This document shows, one piece after another, positions 7,913 through 17,267 of a stretch of 64,000 nucleotides of DNA. How positions within the stretch are numbered: the first letter of the stretch is position 1; each line of letters opens with the position of its first letter. A model generated the notes under the pieces. That model was not told where the DNA came from, did no database searches, and was given only the letters and a program-made list of their open reading frames with translations. Source of the DNA: Bacillus sp. 103mf (GTDB lineage: Bacteria; Bacillota; Bacilli; Bacillales; Bacillaceae_G); the NCBI RefSeq assembly GCF_900116295.1, contig NZ_FPAF01000001.1:744001-808000 (forward strand). Reading direction: 5' to 3'. The position numbers and the translations under genes are program-made.

Positions 7913-8617
7913 TTACTTTTTAAGCAAAATATTTATTTGCCCCTTTTCATCTACTGTTGCTAATTGAATGGATTGAATCGGTACTTTCTGCTTTAACTCG
8001 TCTTTTACCCACTCTTCTGTTTTTTCTAATAAAGAGAGAACATCCTTTTGGATATTCCCGTTCTTTATTAAGATAAATGTAATAGGTGATTGTTCAGCGT
8101 ATATTTTCATATCTTTTCGAGAAACTTTTTCATATGCTGCGTACTGAAATACAGAAACGACTCCACTCGCTTCCCATAAGGCTAGTTTGACTGTTTGAAT
8201 ATCCGTAATACCTTGCAATCGCAGCTCAGAAAATACATACTCTACTGTAATCCGCGCTTTCTTTAAATTATTAAACTGAACGGAACCATTATGTATAAGA
8301 ATAATGGGTGCAGGCTCTAAAAATCGTCTCCACCGATCCCACTTTAATGTCAAAATAGAACTTACTATATGAAGTACGACAAGAATAAACGATGTAATCA
8401 TAGAACCAAAAAGACCTATTTTTTCATCAGACAATGCATTCGATAAATTTCCCTCTAATAATAGCACGAGAATAAGATCTAAAAAACGAAGCTGAGCAAT
8501 AGAGCGTTGTCCCATCGCTTTTGCCACAATAATTAAAAACATATATGCCAATATAGCACGGAGCATCCACTCGAAACTCGAAAGATGCTTCGCTCCTTCA
8601 AATATGTGCATATGCAT
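7913..8617 (-). CDS. DUF421 membrane protein (YetF/YkjA type)
   Basis: A protein of about 234 residues with three N-terminal transmembrane helices (roughly residues 15-90) followed by two soluble DUF421/YetF modules (90-234) containing the family-like ARITVEYVFSELRLQGI and LALWEASGVVSV. Members are numerous in Bacillus; some contribute to spore germination, so a role in sporulation or germination is possible but inferred. The frame is open from a GTG at 8629, but AAGGGG lies directly against that codon. The ATG at 8617 has proper spacing and is preferred. Confidence 0.8.
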   Translation of the reverse strand: MHMHIFEGAKHLSSFEWMLRAILAYMFLIIVAKAMGQRSIAQLRFLDLILVLLLEGNLSNALSDEKIGLFGSMITSFILVVLHIVSSILTLKWDRWRRFLEPAPIILIHNGSVQFNNLKKARITVEYVFSELRLQGITDIQTVKLALWEASGVVSVFQYAAYEKVSRKDMKIYAEQSPITFILIKNGNIQKDVLSLLEKTEEWVKDELKQKVPIQSIQLATVDEKGQINILLKK

Positions 8618-8698
8618 AATAGATGGCACCCCTTACTAAAAGTCATCCTTTTAGTTTGCGTTTATCTATATTGTCTATGTAAAAAAACTGTACCTCAG

Positions 8699-8893
8699 TA
8701 TATAAAAGGGGGAAAAAGACATATATAAAACTCTTTTTTAGATGGGCAAGTGCATCTGGCCATGCATAGAAGCAGTCATGGCTTATTTCTGCCACGTCCA
8801 AAGTAGAAAACAAAGGGAGAATGCGAGTTCAGAGCATGATGTATTCTGCATGCAGCGACTTATATGGCGAAAAATTAAAGTGGATTTGTGTAC
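8699..8893 (+). repeat. Family A dispersed repeat, copy A2 (bcr1-like)
   Basis: It shares with the other copies ATGGGCAAGTGCATCTGGCC, then ATGCATAGAAGC, TCTGCCACGT, and the right part GCAGCGACTTATATGG followed by GAAAAATTAAAGTGGATTT. It fills most of the gap between the DUF421 gene and the terminator of the bkd operon. Confidence 0.75.
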
Positions 8894-8896
8894 ATA

Positions 8897-8930
8897 AAAA
8901 AGCCCGCCGATTAGCGAGCTTTTTTATTAT
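8897..8930 (-). terminator. Terminator of the bkd operon
   Basis: Minus-strand AAAAGCTCGC and GCGGGCTTTT (one G-U pair) form a hairpin followed by a T run immediately after the bkdB stop. Confidence 0.8.
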
Positions 8931-10252
8931 TAATATACAGAAGTATTATCTGCAGATGTGTTTTCAAGAATTTCTTTTACGCGTCCTAAGAACTTACCGC
9001 AAATGAATCCGTCTAATACGCGGTGGTCAAGAGATAGGCATAGGTTAACCATATCACGTGCACCGAACATACCGTTATCCATAATTACTGGACGTTTTAC
9101 GATAGATTCTACTTGTAAAATTGCTGCTTGTGGATAGTTAATAATACCCATAGATTGAACAGAACCAAATGATCCTGTGTTATTAATCGTAAATGTTCCA
9201 CCTTGCATTTCGTCAGCTTTTAATGATTTCGTACGTACTTTCGTTGCAAGCTCAGTAATTTCACGAGCAATACCTTTAATTGTTTTTTCATCAGCATGTT
9301 TAATAACTGGAACGAATAATTCATCGTCAGTTGCAACTGCGATAGAAAGGTTAATATCTTTCTTCTGAACAATTTTATCGCCAGCCCACATAGAATTAAT
9401 TTGTGGGTATTCTTTTAAAGCCTGTGCAACAGCTTTTACGAAGAATGCAAAGAATGTTAAATTAAAGCCTTCACGCTTTTTAAATTCACCTTTAATTGAA
9501 TTACGGTATGAAACAAGATCTGTTACATCCACTTCAATCATCATCCAAGCATGTGGTGCTTCATGTTTACTGCGCAGCATGTTTGCAGCAATTGCTTTAC
9601 GTACACCAGTCACTGGGATTTCAATATCTCCAGGCATTGTTGGTACAGATACCGGTTTTGCCGCTTCTGCTTTAGGAGCTGCTGGTGCTGGCGCAGCTTT
9701 TGGTGCAGCTGGAGCTGCTGGTGCAATTGGTGCAGCTTCTTTCTTCGCACCTGCTTGTGGAATATTTCCAGATTCAACTAATGTTAAAATATCTTTGCGT
9801 GTAATACGACCATTTGCTCCCGTGCCTACTACTGCATCTAAGTCAATATTATGTTCACCTGCAAGTTTTAATACAGCTGGCGAAAAACGCGGTTTACCAT
9901 CAGTTGGTTGCTTTACTTTCGGTGCCGGTGCGGATAGCGGTGCAACTGCCTCTGCTTTTGGCGCCTCTTCAGTTTTCTCTTCTACAGCTGTTGCGGCTAC
10001 TTCATTTGCTCCCTCAACTTGAATCATACAAATTACTTCACCGACAGCTAATGTATCACCTTCGCCAGCGATTAATTCTGTAACAACCCCGCTAAAAGAG
10101 GAAGGTACTTCTGCGTTTACTTTATCTGTCATTACCTCTGCAAGCGGATCATATTTATTTACGTGATCACCAACAGAAACAAGCCATTTACTAATTGTAC
10201 CTTCTGTTACACTCTCCCCAAGCTGAGGCATTGTAATTTTTTCTACAGCCAT
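8930..10252 (-). CDS. bkdB: Branched-chain 2-oxoacid dehydrogenase E2 (lipoamide acyltransferase)
   Basis: This 440-residue E2 core transfers the branched-chain acyl group from E1 via lipoamide to CoA, making isobutyryl-, isovaleryl- and 2-methylbutyryl-CoA. These prime branched fatty acids. Order: lipoyl domain (1-80, lipoyl-Lys in MTDKVNAEV near 43), an Ala/Pro-rich linker, E3/E1-binding domain (about 120-155, RFSPAVLKLAGEH), a second Ala/Pro linker (160-205), and the catalytic domain (210-440) ending with the active-site DHRVLDG. Last gene of the operon, 15 bp after bkdAB. Confidence 0.95.
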   Translation of the reverse strand: MAVEKITMPQLGESVTEGTISKWLVSVGDHVNKYDPLAEVMTDKVNAEVPSSFSGVVTELIAGEGDTLAVGEVICMIQVEGANEVAATAVEEKTEEAPKAEAVAPLSAPAPKVKQPTDGKPRFSPAVLKLAGEHNIDLDAVVGTGANGRITRKDILTLVESGNIPQAGAKKEAAPIAPAAPAAPKAAPAPAAPKAEAAKPVSVPTMPGDIEIPVTGVRKAIAANMLRSKHEAPHAWMMIEVDVTDLVSYRNSIKGEFKKREGFNLTFFAFFVKAVAQALKEYPQINSMWAGDKIVQKKDINLSIAVATDDELFVPVIKHADEKTIKGIAREITELATKVRTKSLKADEMQGGTFTINNTGSFGSVQSMGIINYPQAAILQVESIVKRPVIMDNGMFGARDMVNLCLSLDHRVLDGFICGKFLGRVKEILENTSADNTSVY

Positions 10253-10267
10253 GTATAGTCCCCCCGA

Positions 10268-11251
10268 TTAAAATTCCGCAAGTTCGCGCATTGCTTTTTC
10301 AACTTTATCTGGATTCACCATAAAGAATTTTTCCATTGTTGGTGCATATGGCATTGCTGGAACGTCTGGACCTGCAAGACGAGCAATTGGTGCATCAAGA
10401 TCAAATAAGCAATTTTCAGCGATAATTGCCGCTACTTCACTCATAATGCTTCCTTCTTTATTATCTTCCGTTACAAGAAGAACTTTACCTGTTTTTGAAG
10501 CCGCTTCAATAATTGCTTCCTTATCTAATGGATATACAGTACGTAAATCAAGAACGTGAGCAGAAATGCCATCTTGTGCTAATTTTTCAGCAGCTTGAAG
10601 AGCAAAGTGAACACATAATCCATATGTGATAACAGTAATGTCATCACCTTCACGTTTTACGTCTGCTTTTCCAATTGGTAATACATAATCATCTTCCGGC
10701 ACTTCACCTTTAATTAAGCGATATGCACGTTTATGTTCAAAGAACAATACTGGATCTTCATCACGAATTGCTGCTTTTAATAAACCTTTTGCATCATATG
10801 GTGTAGAAGGAATTACAATTTTTAAACCAGGTTGGTTTGCAAACAGCGCTTCTACAGATTGAGAATGATACAATGCACCGTGAACACCGCCGCCAAATGG
10901 TGCACGAATTGTTACCGGGCAAGTCCAATCATTGTTAGAGCGGTAACGAATTTTTGCTGCTTCGGAAACAATTTGGTTAACCGCTGGCATAATGAAGTCA
11001 GCAAATTGCATTTCTGCAATTGGGCGCATTCCATACATTGCTGCACCGATTGCTACCCCAGCAATTGCAGATTCTGCAAGCGGTGTATCAAGCGAGCGCA
11101 TTTCACCAAATTGATCATATAATCCATTTGTCGCTTTAAATACGCCGCCTTTTTTACCAACGTCTTCTCCTAATACAAATACTTTTTCATCGCGTTCCAT
11201 TTCCTCGCGCATTGCTAATGTAATCGCGTCAATATAAGACATTACAGCCAT
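10268..11251 (-). CDS. bkdAB: Branched-chain 2-oxoacid dehydrogenase E1 beta subunit
   Basis: The 327-residue E1 beta chain pairs with BkdAA to form the thiamine-diphosphate decarboxylase for branched-chain 2-oxo acids. Family blocks include VFVLGEDVGKKGGVFKAT near 25, PLAESAIAGVAIGAA near 57, and the C-terminal transketolase fold (about 205-327). It is preceded by AAGGGGG, 13 bp downstream of bkdAA. Confidence 0.95.
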   Translation of the reverse strand: MAVMSYIDAITLAMREEMERDEKVFVLGEDVGKKGGVFKATNGLYDQFGEMRSLDTPLAESAIAGVAIGAAMYGMRPIAEMQFADFIMPAVNQIVSEAAKIRYRSNNDWTCPVTIRAPFGGGVHGALYHSQSVEALFANQPGLKIVIPSTPYDAKGLLKAAIRDEDPVLFFEHKRAYRLIKGEVPEDDYVLPIGKADVKREGDDITVITYGLCVHFALQAAEKLAQDGISAHVLDLRTVYPLDKEAIIEAASKTGKVLLVTEDNKEGSIMSEVAAIIAENCLFDLDAPIARLAGPDVPAMPYAPTMEKFFMVNPDKVEKAMRELAEF

Positions 11252-11264
11252 GAAACGTTCCCCC

Positions 11265-12266
11265 TTATTCCGCGTATACGTGCTTTAATGCAGACTCTGG
11301 ATCTGCATACGGAGCATTTTCTGCATATTCTGTTGCTTCGTTTACGATATGCATTACGTCATCTAACATTTGTTTTTCAGATTCCTCTGTTAAAATGCCT
11401 ACTTCTTGTAAGTAATTTGCAAATGTATAGATTGGATCTTTTTTCTTTGCTTCTTCTACTTCTTCTCGGTCACGGTAAACACGATCATCGTCATCACTAG
11501 AGTGTGCTGTTAAACGATAAGATACCGTTTCAATTAATGTTGGACCTTCACCACGGCGTCCGCGATCTGCTGCTTCTTTTACAGCTTTATATACTTCAAG
11601 CGGGTCATTTCCGTCTACTGTATATCCTGGCATACCATAACCAATTGCACGGTCAGATACATTTTTACATGCTAATTGTTTTTCAACAGGGATAGAGATT
11701 GCATATTTATTATTTTCACACATGAAAATAACAGGTAATTTGTGTACCCCAGCAAAGTTTGCACCCTCATGGAAATCACCTTGGTTGGAAGAACCTTCAC
11801 CAAATGTAACAAATGTTACTAAGTCTTTTCCTTCCATCTTTCCTGCTAGCGCAATACCTACTGCATGTGGTACTTGTGTTGTAACTGGTGAAGAACCTGT
11901 TACGATGCGATTTTTCTTTTGTCCAAAGTGTCCAGGCATTTGACGTCCGCCAGAGTTTGGATCTTCTGCTTTTGCAAATCCGGATAACATAAGCTCTCTC
12001 GCTGTCATACCAAACGCTAACACGACACCCATATCACGATAATACGGCAATGCGTAGTCTTTTTCACGATCAAGTGCAAATGCTGCTCCTACCTGTGCAG
12101 CTTCTTGTCCTTGACAAGAAATTACAAACGGAATTTTCCCTGCACGGTTTAATAACCACATACGCTCGTCAATTTTACGTGCGAGTAACATCGTGCGATA
12201 CATTTCTAATACTTGCTCGTCGCTTAACCCAAGCTCTTCATGGCGTTTTGCTTTTACTTCAGCCAT
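11265..12266 (-). CDS. bkdAA: Branched-chain 2-oxoacid dehydrogenase E1 alpha subunit
   Basis: The 333-residue E1 alpha chain holds the thiamine-diphosphate binding motif (GEGSSNQGDFHE near 157 to CENN near 183). It also has the phosphorylation-loop region YRLTAHSSDDD near 252 seen in this family, although bacteria lack the kinase. It decarboxylates the 2-oxo acids made from Val, Leu and Ile by Bcd. The ATG has AGGAGGG upstream. An 82-bp gap to lpdV has no clear terminator. Confidence 0.95.
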   Translation of the reverse strand: MAEVKAKRHEELGLSDEQVLEMYRTMLLARKIDERMWLLNRAGKIPFVISCQGQEAAQVGAAFALDREKDYALPYYRDMGVVLAFGMTARELMLSGFAKAEDPNSGGRQMPGHFGQKKNRIVTGSSPVTTQVPHAVGIALAGKMEGKDLVTFVTFGEGSSNQGDFHEGANFAGVHKLPVIFMCENNKYAISIPVEKQLACKNVSDRAIGYGMPGYTVDGNDPLEVYKAVKEAADRGRRGEGPTLIETVSYRLTAHSSDDDDRVYRDREEVEEAKKKDPIYTFANYLQEVGILTEESEKQMLDDVMHIVNEATEYAENAPYADPESALKHVYAE

Positions 12267-12347
12267 TTTAACACCCTCCTAAATCCTTTTTACCCCGCTC
12301 TATTATAAAGCAAGAACGATACACTATCCATTTCTAATGGTTCACTT

Positions 12348-13769
12348 TTACCCGTGTAACGCTTTTCCATCAACTGCTAACGCAGCTTCACCAATCGCTT
12401 CTGATAATGATGGATGTGGATGAATTGTATGTGCAACTTCCCAAGGCGTTGCATCTAATACTCTTGCAAGACCTGCTTCTGAGATCATATCTGTTACGTG
12501 TGGTCCAATCATATGAACACCAAGAATATCATTTGTTTCTTCATCAACAACAAGTTTTACAAAACCATCAGATTCTCCATATACAAGCGCTTTACCGATT
12601 GCACGGAATGAGAATTTACCTACTTTTAATTTATAACCTTTTTCTTTCGCTTCTTGCTCTGTTAAACCGACAGAAGCAACTTCTGGGCTGCTATATACAC
12701 ATTTAGACACCATAGAGTAATCAATTGGCATTGGTTCTTTTCTAGCAATGTGTTCAACCGCTACAATTCCTTCGTGAGAAGCAACATGCGCAAGCTGCAG
12801 GCCACCAATTACATCGCCAATCGCATAAATGTGCGATTCTTTCGTTTGATAATATTCATTTGTTTGAATATAACCTTTTTCAACAACGATATCTGTATTT
12901 TCTAAGCCGATATTTTGTGTGTTTGCTTGTCTTCCAACAGATACAAGCATTTTTTCAGCTTTAAACTCTTTATTTTCACCATTCAATTCAGCTTGAATCG
13001 TTACACCGTTATCTTTTACTAAAGTTTCTGGTAACACTTTTGCACCAGTTACAACTTTAATGCCTTTTTTCTTAAGTAAACGTTGCATTTCCTTAGAAAC
13101 ATCTTGATCTTCAAGCGGTAAAACGTGTTTTGCATATTCAAGTACAGTTACTTCCACGCCAAAATCAGCAAGCATAGATGCCCACTCAATACCAATTACG
13201 CCGCCACCAACAATAATGATAGATTCAGGAAGCGTTTCCATTTTTAGGGCGTGATCAGATGACATGACATATTCACCATCAAGTTCAAGTCCTGGTAAAG
13301 AATTTGGACGTGATCCTGTTGCGACGATTACATTTTTCGGAATAAGCATTTCATTCTCTTCTCCGCTCGTCAATTCAACAGAAATCGTACCTGGCATCGG
13401 TGAGAAAATAGATGGGCCAAGAATACGACCAATTCCCTCGTATACATCGATCTTTCCTTGCTTCATTAAATGCTGAACACCTTTATGAAGTTGGCTAACG
13501 ATTTTTTCTTTACGTTCTTGTACTTTTGCAAAATTTAATTCTACATTGCTCGTTACAACGCCGAATTCTTCACCTTTTTTCGCAGTTGCAAAAACTTCAG
13601 CACTGCGAAGTAACGCTTTACTAGGAATACATCCTTTGTGTAAGCAAGTACCACCTAGGTTCTCTTTTTCAACAAGCGCTGTTTTTAATCCTAATTGTGA
13701 TGCACGAATAGCAGCGACATATCCGCCTGTACCACCGCCAACGATGACTAAATCGTATTCTTTTGCCAT
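12348..13769 (-). CDS. lpdV: Dihydrolipoyl dehydrogenase (E3 of the branched-chain complex)
   Basis: This flavoprotein of 473 residues reoxidises the dihydrolipoamide of BkdB using NAD+. It shows the FAD motif GGGTGGY near 10, the redox-active pair CLHKGC near 42, a second GGGVIGIE near 180, and the C-terminal HPHPSLSE with the catalytic His. Start: an in-frame TTG at 13778 overlaps the buk stop. The ATG at 13769 has AGGGG at good spacing and gives the usual family length, so I chose it. It begins 5 bp after buk. Confidence 0.93.
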   Translation of the reverse strand: MAKEYDLVIVGGGTGGYVAAIRASQLGLKTALVEKENLGGTCLHKGCIPSKALLRSAEVFATAKKGEEFGVVTSNVELNFAKVQERKEKIVSQLHKGVQHLMKQGKIDVYEGIGRILGPSIFSPMPGTISVELTSGEENEMLIPKNVIVATGSRPNSLPGLELDGEYVMSSDHALKMETLPESIIIVGGGVIGIEWASMLADFGVEVTVLEYAKHVLPLEDQDVSKEMQRLLKKKGIKVVTGAKVLPETLVKDNGVTIQAELNGENKEFKAEKMLVSVGRQANTQNIGLENTDIVVEKGYIQTNEYYQTKESHIYAIGDVIGGLQLAHVASHEGIVAVEHIARKEPMPIDYSMVSKCVYSSPEVASVGLTEQEAKEKGYKLKVGKFSFRAIGKALVYGESDGFVKLVVDEETNDILGVHMIGPHVTDMISEAGLARVLDATPWEVAHTIHPHPSLSEAIGEAALAVDGKALHG

Positions 13770-13774
13770 ATCAC

Positions 13775-14878
13775 TCAACCCCTAGCTACTGTTTCTTTTT
13801 CCCTTACAGCATACTCTTTTGCAGTTTCTTCATCACGAAGTACACGAAGTGCACCTTCTGCTAATGCTTGTAATTCATCTTCACCTGGATGTACAATAAC
13901 ATCTGCAATCCAATGAACACGTTCTTTAATTTCATCAACGAGAATTTTACTATATGCAAGACCGCCCGTTAAAACAATGGCATCTACTTTACCATGAAGA
14001 ACTGCACTTGCTCCGCCGATCTCTTTTGCAACTTGATATGCCATCGCTGTATAAACAAGCGTTGCTTCCGGATCGCCTTGTTCTACCATTTTTTCTACTT
14101 TAATTGCATCATTTGTACCAAGTAAGCTTACTAAGCCTCCTTGTCCAACAATTTTTTTCATCATTTCATCACGGTAATAGTCACCAGAGAAACACATTTC
14201 TACAAGCTGGCCTACCGGAACCGTTCCTGCACGCTCTGGGCTAAATGGTCCTTCTCCATTTAAACCGTTATTTACATCAATAACTTTTCCTTTTTTATGA
14301 GCACCAACTGAAATACCGCCGCCCATATGTGCAATTAATAAATTTAAATCTTCATATTTACGATCAAGTTCTTTTGCAACTTTACGAGCTACTGCTTTTT
14401 GGTTTAGCGCATGAAAAATACTTCTTCGCTCCATGCCAGCTATCCCGCTAATACGAGCAATATCTTCCATTTCATCTACAACTACTGGATCAACAATAAA
14501 CGCTGGAATGTTAAGTCCAGAAGCAATTTCATATGCTAAAATTCCGCCTAGATTAGAAGCATGATGACCACTATAACCATTCTTCAAATCTTCTAGCATT
14601 GCTTCGTTTACCGTATACGTACCGCCTTCAATCGGACGAAGTAGTCCCCCGCGACCACATACAGCATTTAACTTAGAAATATTAATGCCATGAGAATGAA
14701 GCACCTCTAAAATAGTTTGTTTACGAAATTCATATTGATCAATAATACGCTTATATTTCCCAATCTGTTCTTCGTCATGACGAATTGTTTCTTCTAAAAC
14801 AGGTCTTTCATTATCAAAAACACCAATCTTCGTAGATGTGCTACCAGGATTAATGACAAGAATTCGATTCACGGACAA
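13775..14878 (-). CDS. buk: Butyrate / branched-chain fatty acid kinase
   Basis: The 367-residue acetokinase-family enzyme converts butyryl- or isobutyryl-phosphate and ADP to the free acid and ATP, working after Ptb. The start of the fold reads [11 protein letters not shown], and [12 protein letters not shown] near 200 is the phosphate-binding signature. Start: the longest frame opens with ATG at 14896. TTG at 14878 lies 6 nt behind GGAGGG and gives the usual length beginning SVNRILV, so I prefer TTG. Confidence 0.92.
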   Translation of the reverse strand: MSVNRILVINPGSTSTKIGVFDNERPVLEETIRHDEEQIGKYKRIIDQYEFRKQTILEVLHSHGINISKLNAVCGRGGLLRPIEGGTYTVNEAMLEDLKNGYSGHHASNLGGILAYEIASGLNIPAFIVDPVVVDEMEDIARISGIAGMERRSIFHALNQKAVARKVAKELDRKYEDLNLLIAHMGGGISVGAHKKGKVIDVNNGLNGEGPFSPERAGTVPVGQLVEMCFSGDYYRDEMMKKIVGQGGLVSLLGTNDAIKVEKMVEQGDPEATLVYTAMAYQVAKEIGGASAVLHGKVDAIVLTGGLAYSKILVDEIKERVHWIADVIVHPGEDELQALAEGALRVLRDEETAKEYAVREKETVARG

Positions 14879-14909
14879 GACTGCTCCCTCCACCATTTAT
14901 TTAGAAAGA

Positions 14910-14940
14910 CAGTAGCAACTGCTGAATGAAGCTGCTACTG
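14910..14940 (-). promoter_or_regulatory. Intercistronic hairpin between bcd and buk
   Basis: CAGTAGCA (14910-14917) and TGCTACTG (14933-14940) pair within the 69 to 87 nt between bcd and buk. On the minus strand only a weak T run follows. It may be an mRNA processing or stability hairpin or a leaky terminator inside the operon. Confidence 0.45.
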
Positions 14941-14965
14941 CTTTCGCATTTATTTTTTCTATGAA

Positions 14966-16066
14966 TTAGCGACGGCTTAAAATGTTATGGCCGTTACTTA
15001 AAAATGTGCTACGTGTATTTTTTAAGCTTGCGATGCGCTCTTCAGCAAGACGATCCGCTGCTACATATGTTGGCACACCATCACGTTTTGAAATTGAGAT
15101 TACTTTTTCAATTGTGTCATAAATTGCTTCTACACGTTTTAATGCACGCTCTCTATTGTATCCGTATAACTCGTCCGCTACGTTAATTACGCCGCCCGCA
15201 TTAATAACATAGTCTGGTGCATATACGATACCCATTTCATGAACGATATCACCGTGACGATCTTCTTTTAGTTGGTTATTTGCAGAACCAGCAATTACTT
15301 TTGCTTTTAATTGTGGAATTGTTTCGTCGTTTACTGTTGCTCCTAGTGCACATGGTGCATAAATGTCACATTCTACACCGTAAATTTCATTTGGCTCAAC
15401 AGCAGTTGCACCAAACTCTTCTACAGCACGTTGTACAGCTTCTTTATTAATATCTGTAACGATTAATTTTGCACCTTCTGCATGTAGGTGTTTGCATAGG
15501 TGATAAGCTACATTCCCTACACCTTGAACAGCAATTACTTTACCTTCTAAGCTATCTGTACCGAACGCTTCTTTTGCAGCTGCTTTCATACCAACGTATA
15601 CGCCGTAAGCAGTTACTGGAGATGGGTTACCAGAAGAACCGAATGAAGGTGAAATACCTGTTACGAAATCTGTTTCTTCATGAATAATATCCATATCATC
15701 TACAGTTGTACCAACATCTTCAGCTGTAATGTAACGACCATTTAATCCTTGAATGTAACGTCCTAACGCGCGGAACATTGCTTCGCTCTTATCTTTGCGT
15801 GGATCGCCGATAATAACTGTTTTTGCACCACCTAAGTTTAAACCAGCTGCTGCGTTTTTATATGTCATACCTTTTGCAAGACGAAGAGCATCTTCAATTG
15901 CAGCTTCTTCAGAATCGTATGTCCACATTCTTGTTCCGCCAAGAGCTGGTCCAAGAGTTGTGTCATGAATTGCAATGATTGCTTTTAATCCTGATTCTTT
16001 ATCTTGACAGAACACTACTTGCTCGTAATCGTAAGTTTCTAAGTATTTGAAGATTTCTAATGTCAT
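14966..16066 (-). CDS. bcd: Leucine dehydrogenase
   Basis: The 366-residue amino-acid dehydrogenase deaminates leucine, valine and isoleucine to their 2-oxo acids with NAD+, feeding the Bkd complex. The N-terminal catalytic domain has [18 protein letters not shown] with the active-site Lys near 80. The Rossmann domain motif [12 protein letters not shown] is near 185, and [18 protein letters not shown] is near 255. Strong AAGGGGGA upstream of ATG. Second gene of the sigma-54-dependent operon. Confidence 0.95.
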   Translation of the reverse strand: MTLEIFKYLETYDYEQVVFCQDKESGLKAIIAIHDTTLGPALGGTRMWTYDSEEAAIEDALRLAKGMTYKNAAAGLNLGGAKTVIIGDPRKDKSEAMFRALGRYIQGLNGRYITAEDVGTTVDDMDIIHEETDFVTGISPSFGSSGNPSPVTAYGVYVGMKAAAKEAFGTDSLEGKVIAVQGVGNVAYHLCKHLHAEGAKLIVTDINKEAVQRAVEEFGATAVEPNEIYGVECDIYAPCALGATVNDETIPQLKAKVIAGSANNQLKEDRHGDIVHEMGIVYAPDYVINAGGVINVADELYGYNRERALKRVEAIYDTIEKVISISKRDGVPTYVAADRLAEERIASLKNTRSTFLSNGHNILSRR

Positions 16067-16170
16067 TTTAATTTCCCCCTTGATATGTTTACCATTTTCA
16101 ATTTTAGTCCGTTATATCGGACGCATTTCCTTAATCATGAATGAAAATAAAACATGCATTGCAAGAAAGT

Positions 16171-17070
16171 TTATTTAGAAGCAGTCGCAACTGCCAATGC
16201 TAATGAATACACTTTTGTTTCTGCTGAATCAGCACGAGATGTTAACACAATCGGTGCTTTTGCTCCAGCGATAATCGCTCCTACTTTTGCATCCGCAAAA
16301 TATACAAGCGATTTATATAATACATTTCCAGCTTCAATTGTTGGGACGAGTAAAATATCTGCTTTACCAGCGACATCGCTTTGAATTCCTTTATGCTCTG
16401 CTGCAATTTGTGAAACAGCATTATCTAAAGCAAGTGGTCCGTCAATGATACAATCTTTAATTTGACCCCGGCGATTCATTTGCGTTAACATTGCTGCATC
16501 AATCGTTGCTTGCATTGCAGGATTTACAACTTCCACAGCAGCAATCGGAGCTACTTTCGGTACTTCTATTCCTATTGCCCGGGCAACTTCAACTGCATTT
16601 TGTGTAATCGCTGCTTTTTGCTGTACGTCTGGAGCGATATTCATCGCTGCATCTGTTACGATGATAAAGCGATCGTAATTCGGTACTTCAAAAGCTGCAA
16701 CGTGTGATAACACACCGCCTTTACGAAGACCCCACTCTTTATTTAATACTGCTTTTAAAATGTTAGCTGTTGGAATATTGCCCTTCATAAGTACATCCGC
16801 TTCTCCGCCTCTTACAGCTTTTACCGCCAATTCAGCAGCTTCTGCACTAGATATAGTAGAAATTACTTCAATATGTTCTGAAGGCGTTAATCCATGCTCT
16901 TGTAACATACTCACAATTGTTTCTTGATTTCCATATAGACGAAATTGAGCTAACTGTAATTGTACAGCCTTTGTTACGGCCTCAATTACTTCATGATCTT
17001 CAGCTACTGCGACAGCAACTGTTTTTTTCGGTTGCTTTGCTGCTTGATCAATTAAAGTTTGTAACTTCAT
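16171..17070 (-). CDS. ptb: Phosphate butyryltransferase
   Basis: This 299-residue enzyme of the phosphotransacetylase/Ptb family exchanges CoA for phosphate on butyryl- or isobutyryl-CoA, supplying acyl-phosphate to Buk. Family blocks visible are VLMKGNIPTANILKAVLN near 92, DAAMNIAPDVQQKA near 140 and VPTIEAGNVLYKSL near 247. It is the first gene of the operon, about 46 nt from a consensus sigma-54 promoter. Its map position is that of yqiS in B. subtilis. Confidence 0.93.
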   Translation of the reverse strand: MKLQTLIDQAAKQPKKTVAVAVAEDHEVIEAVTKAVQLQLAQFRLYGNQETIVSMLQEHGLTPSEHIEVISTISSAEAAELAVKAVRGGEADVLMKGNIPTANILKAVLNKEWGLRKGGVLSHVAAFEVPNYDRFIIVTDAAMNIAPDVQQKAAITQNAVEVARAIGIEVPKVAPIAAVEVVNPAMQATIDAAMLTQMNRRGQIKDCIIDGPLALDNAVSQIAAEHKGIQSDVAGKADILLVPTIEAGNVLYKSLVYFADAKVGAIIAGAKAPIVLTSRADSAETKVYSLALAVATASK

Positions 17071-17115
17071 ATTTTGTAATCAACCCTTCCTCGTCGTCCC
17101 TCGCTTATATATTAA

Positions 17116-17131
17116 AGCAAATACCGTGCCA
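17116..17131 (-). promoter_or_regulatory. Sigma-54 (SigL) -24/-12 promoter of the ptb-bkd operon
   Basis: The minus-strand sequence TGGCACGGTATTTGCT matches the sigma-54 consensus exactly: TGGCAC, a 5-bp gap, then TTGCT. It stands about 46 nt upstream of the ptb start. The gene immediately upstream encodes a sigma-54 activator. Confidence 0.93.
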
Positions 17132-17236
17132 ACTTTTTAATTTTGTTCAAATATTTTTGAAAACGCATTCAAATCGTAGAAAAATCAACATTTTGTAACT
17201 AAATAAAAAATTCTGTCTAATCTTGTCAGATTATAT

Positions 17237-17262
17237 ATACCGTGCAAATTATTGCACGGTAT
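17237..17262. promoter_or_regulatory. Candidate BkdR upstream activating site (perfect dyad)
   Basis: ATACCGTGCAA (17237-17247) and TTGCACGGTAT (17252-17262) are perfect 11-bp arms around 4 nt. The centre is about 120 bp upstream of the -24 element, the usual place for an enhancer bound by a sigma-54 activator. It lies between bkdR and ptb and lacks a T tract on the minus strand, so it is a poor terminator. Confidence 0.6.
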
Positions 17263-17267
17263 GAAAA

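Noticed and set aside
17237-17262. Dyad read as a bkdR terminator
   Set aside because: No T run follows on the minus strand, and the position fits an activator site for the sigma-54 promoter better.
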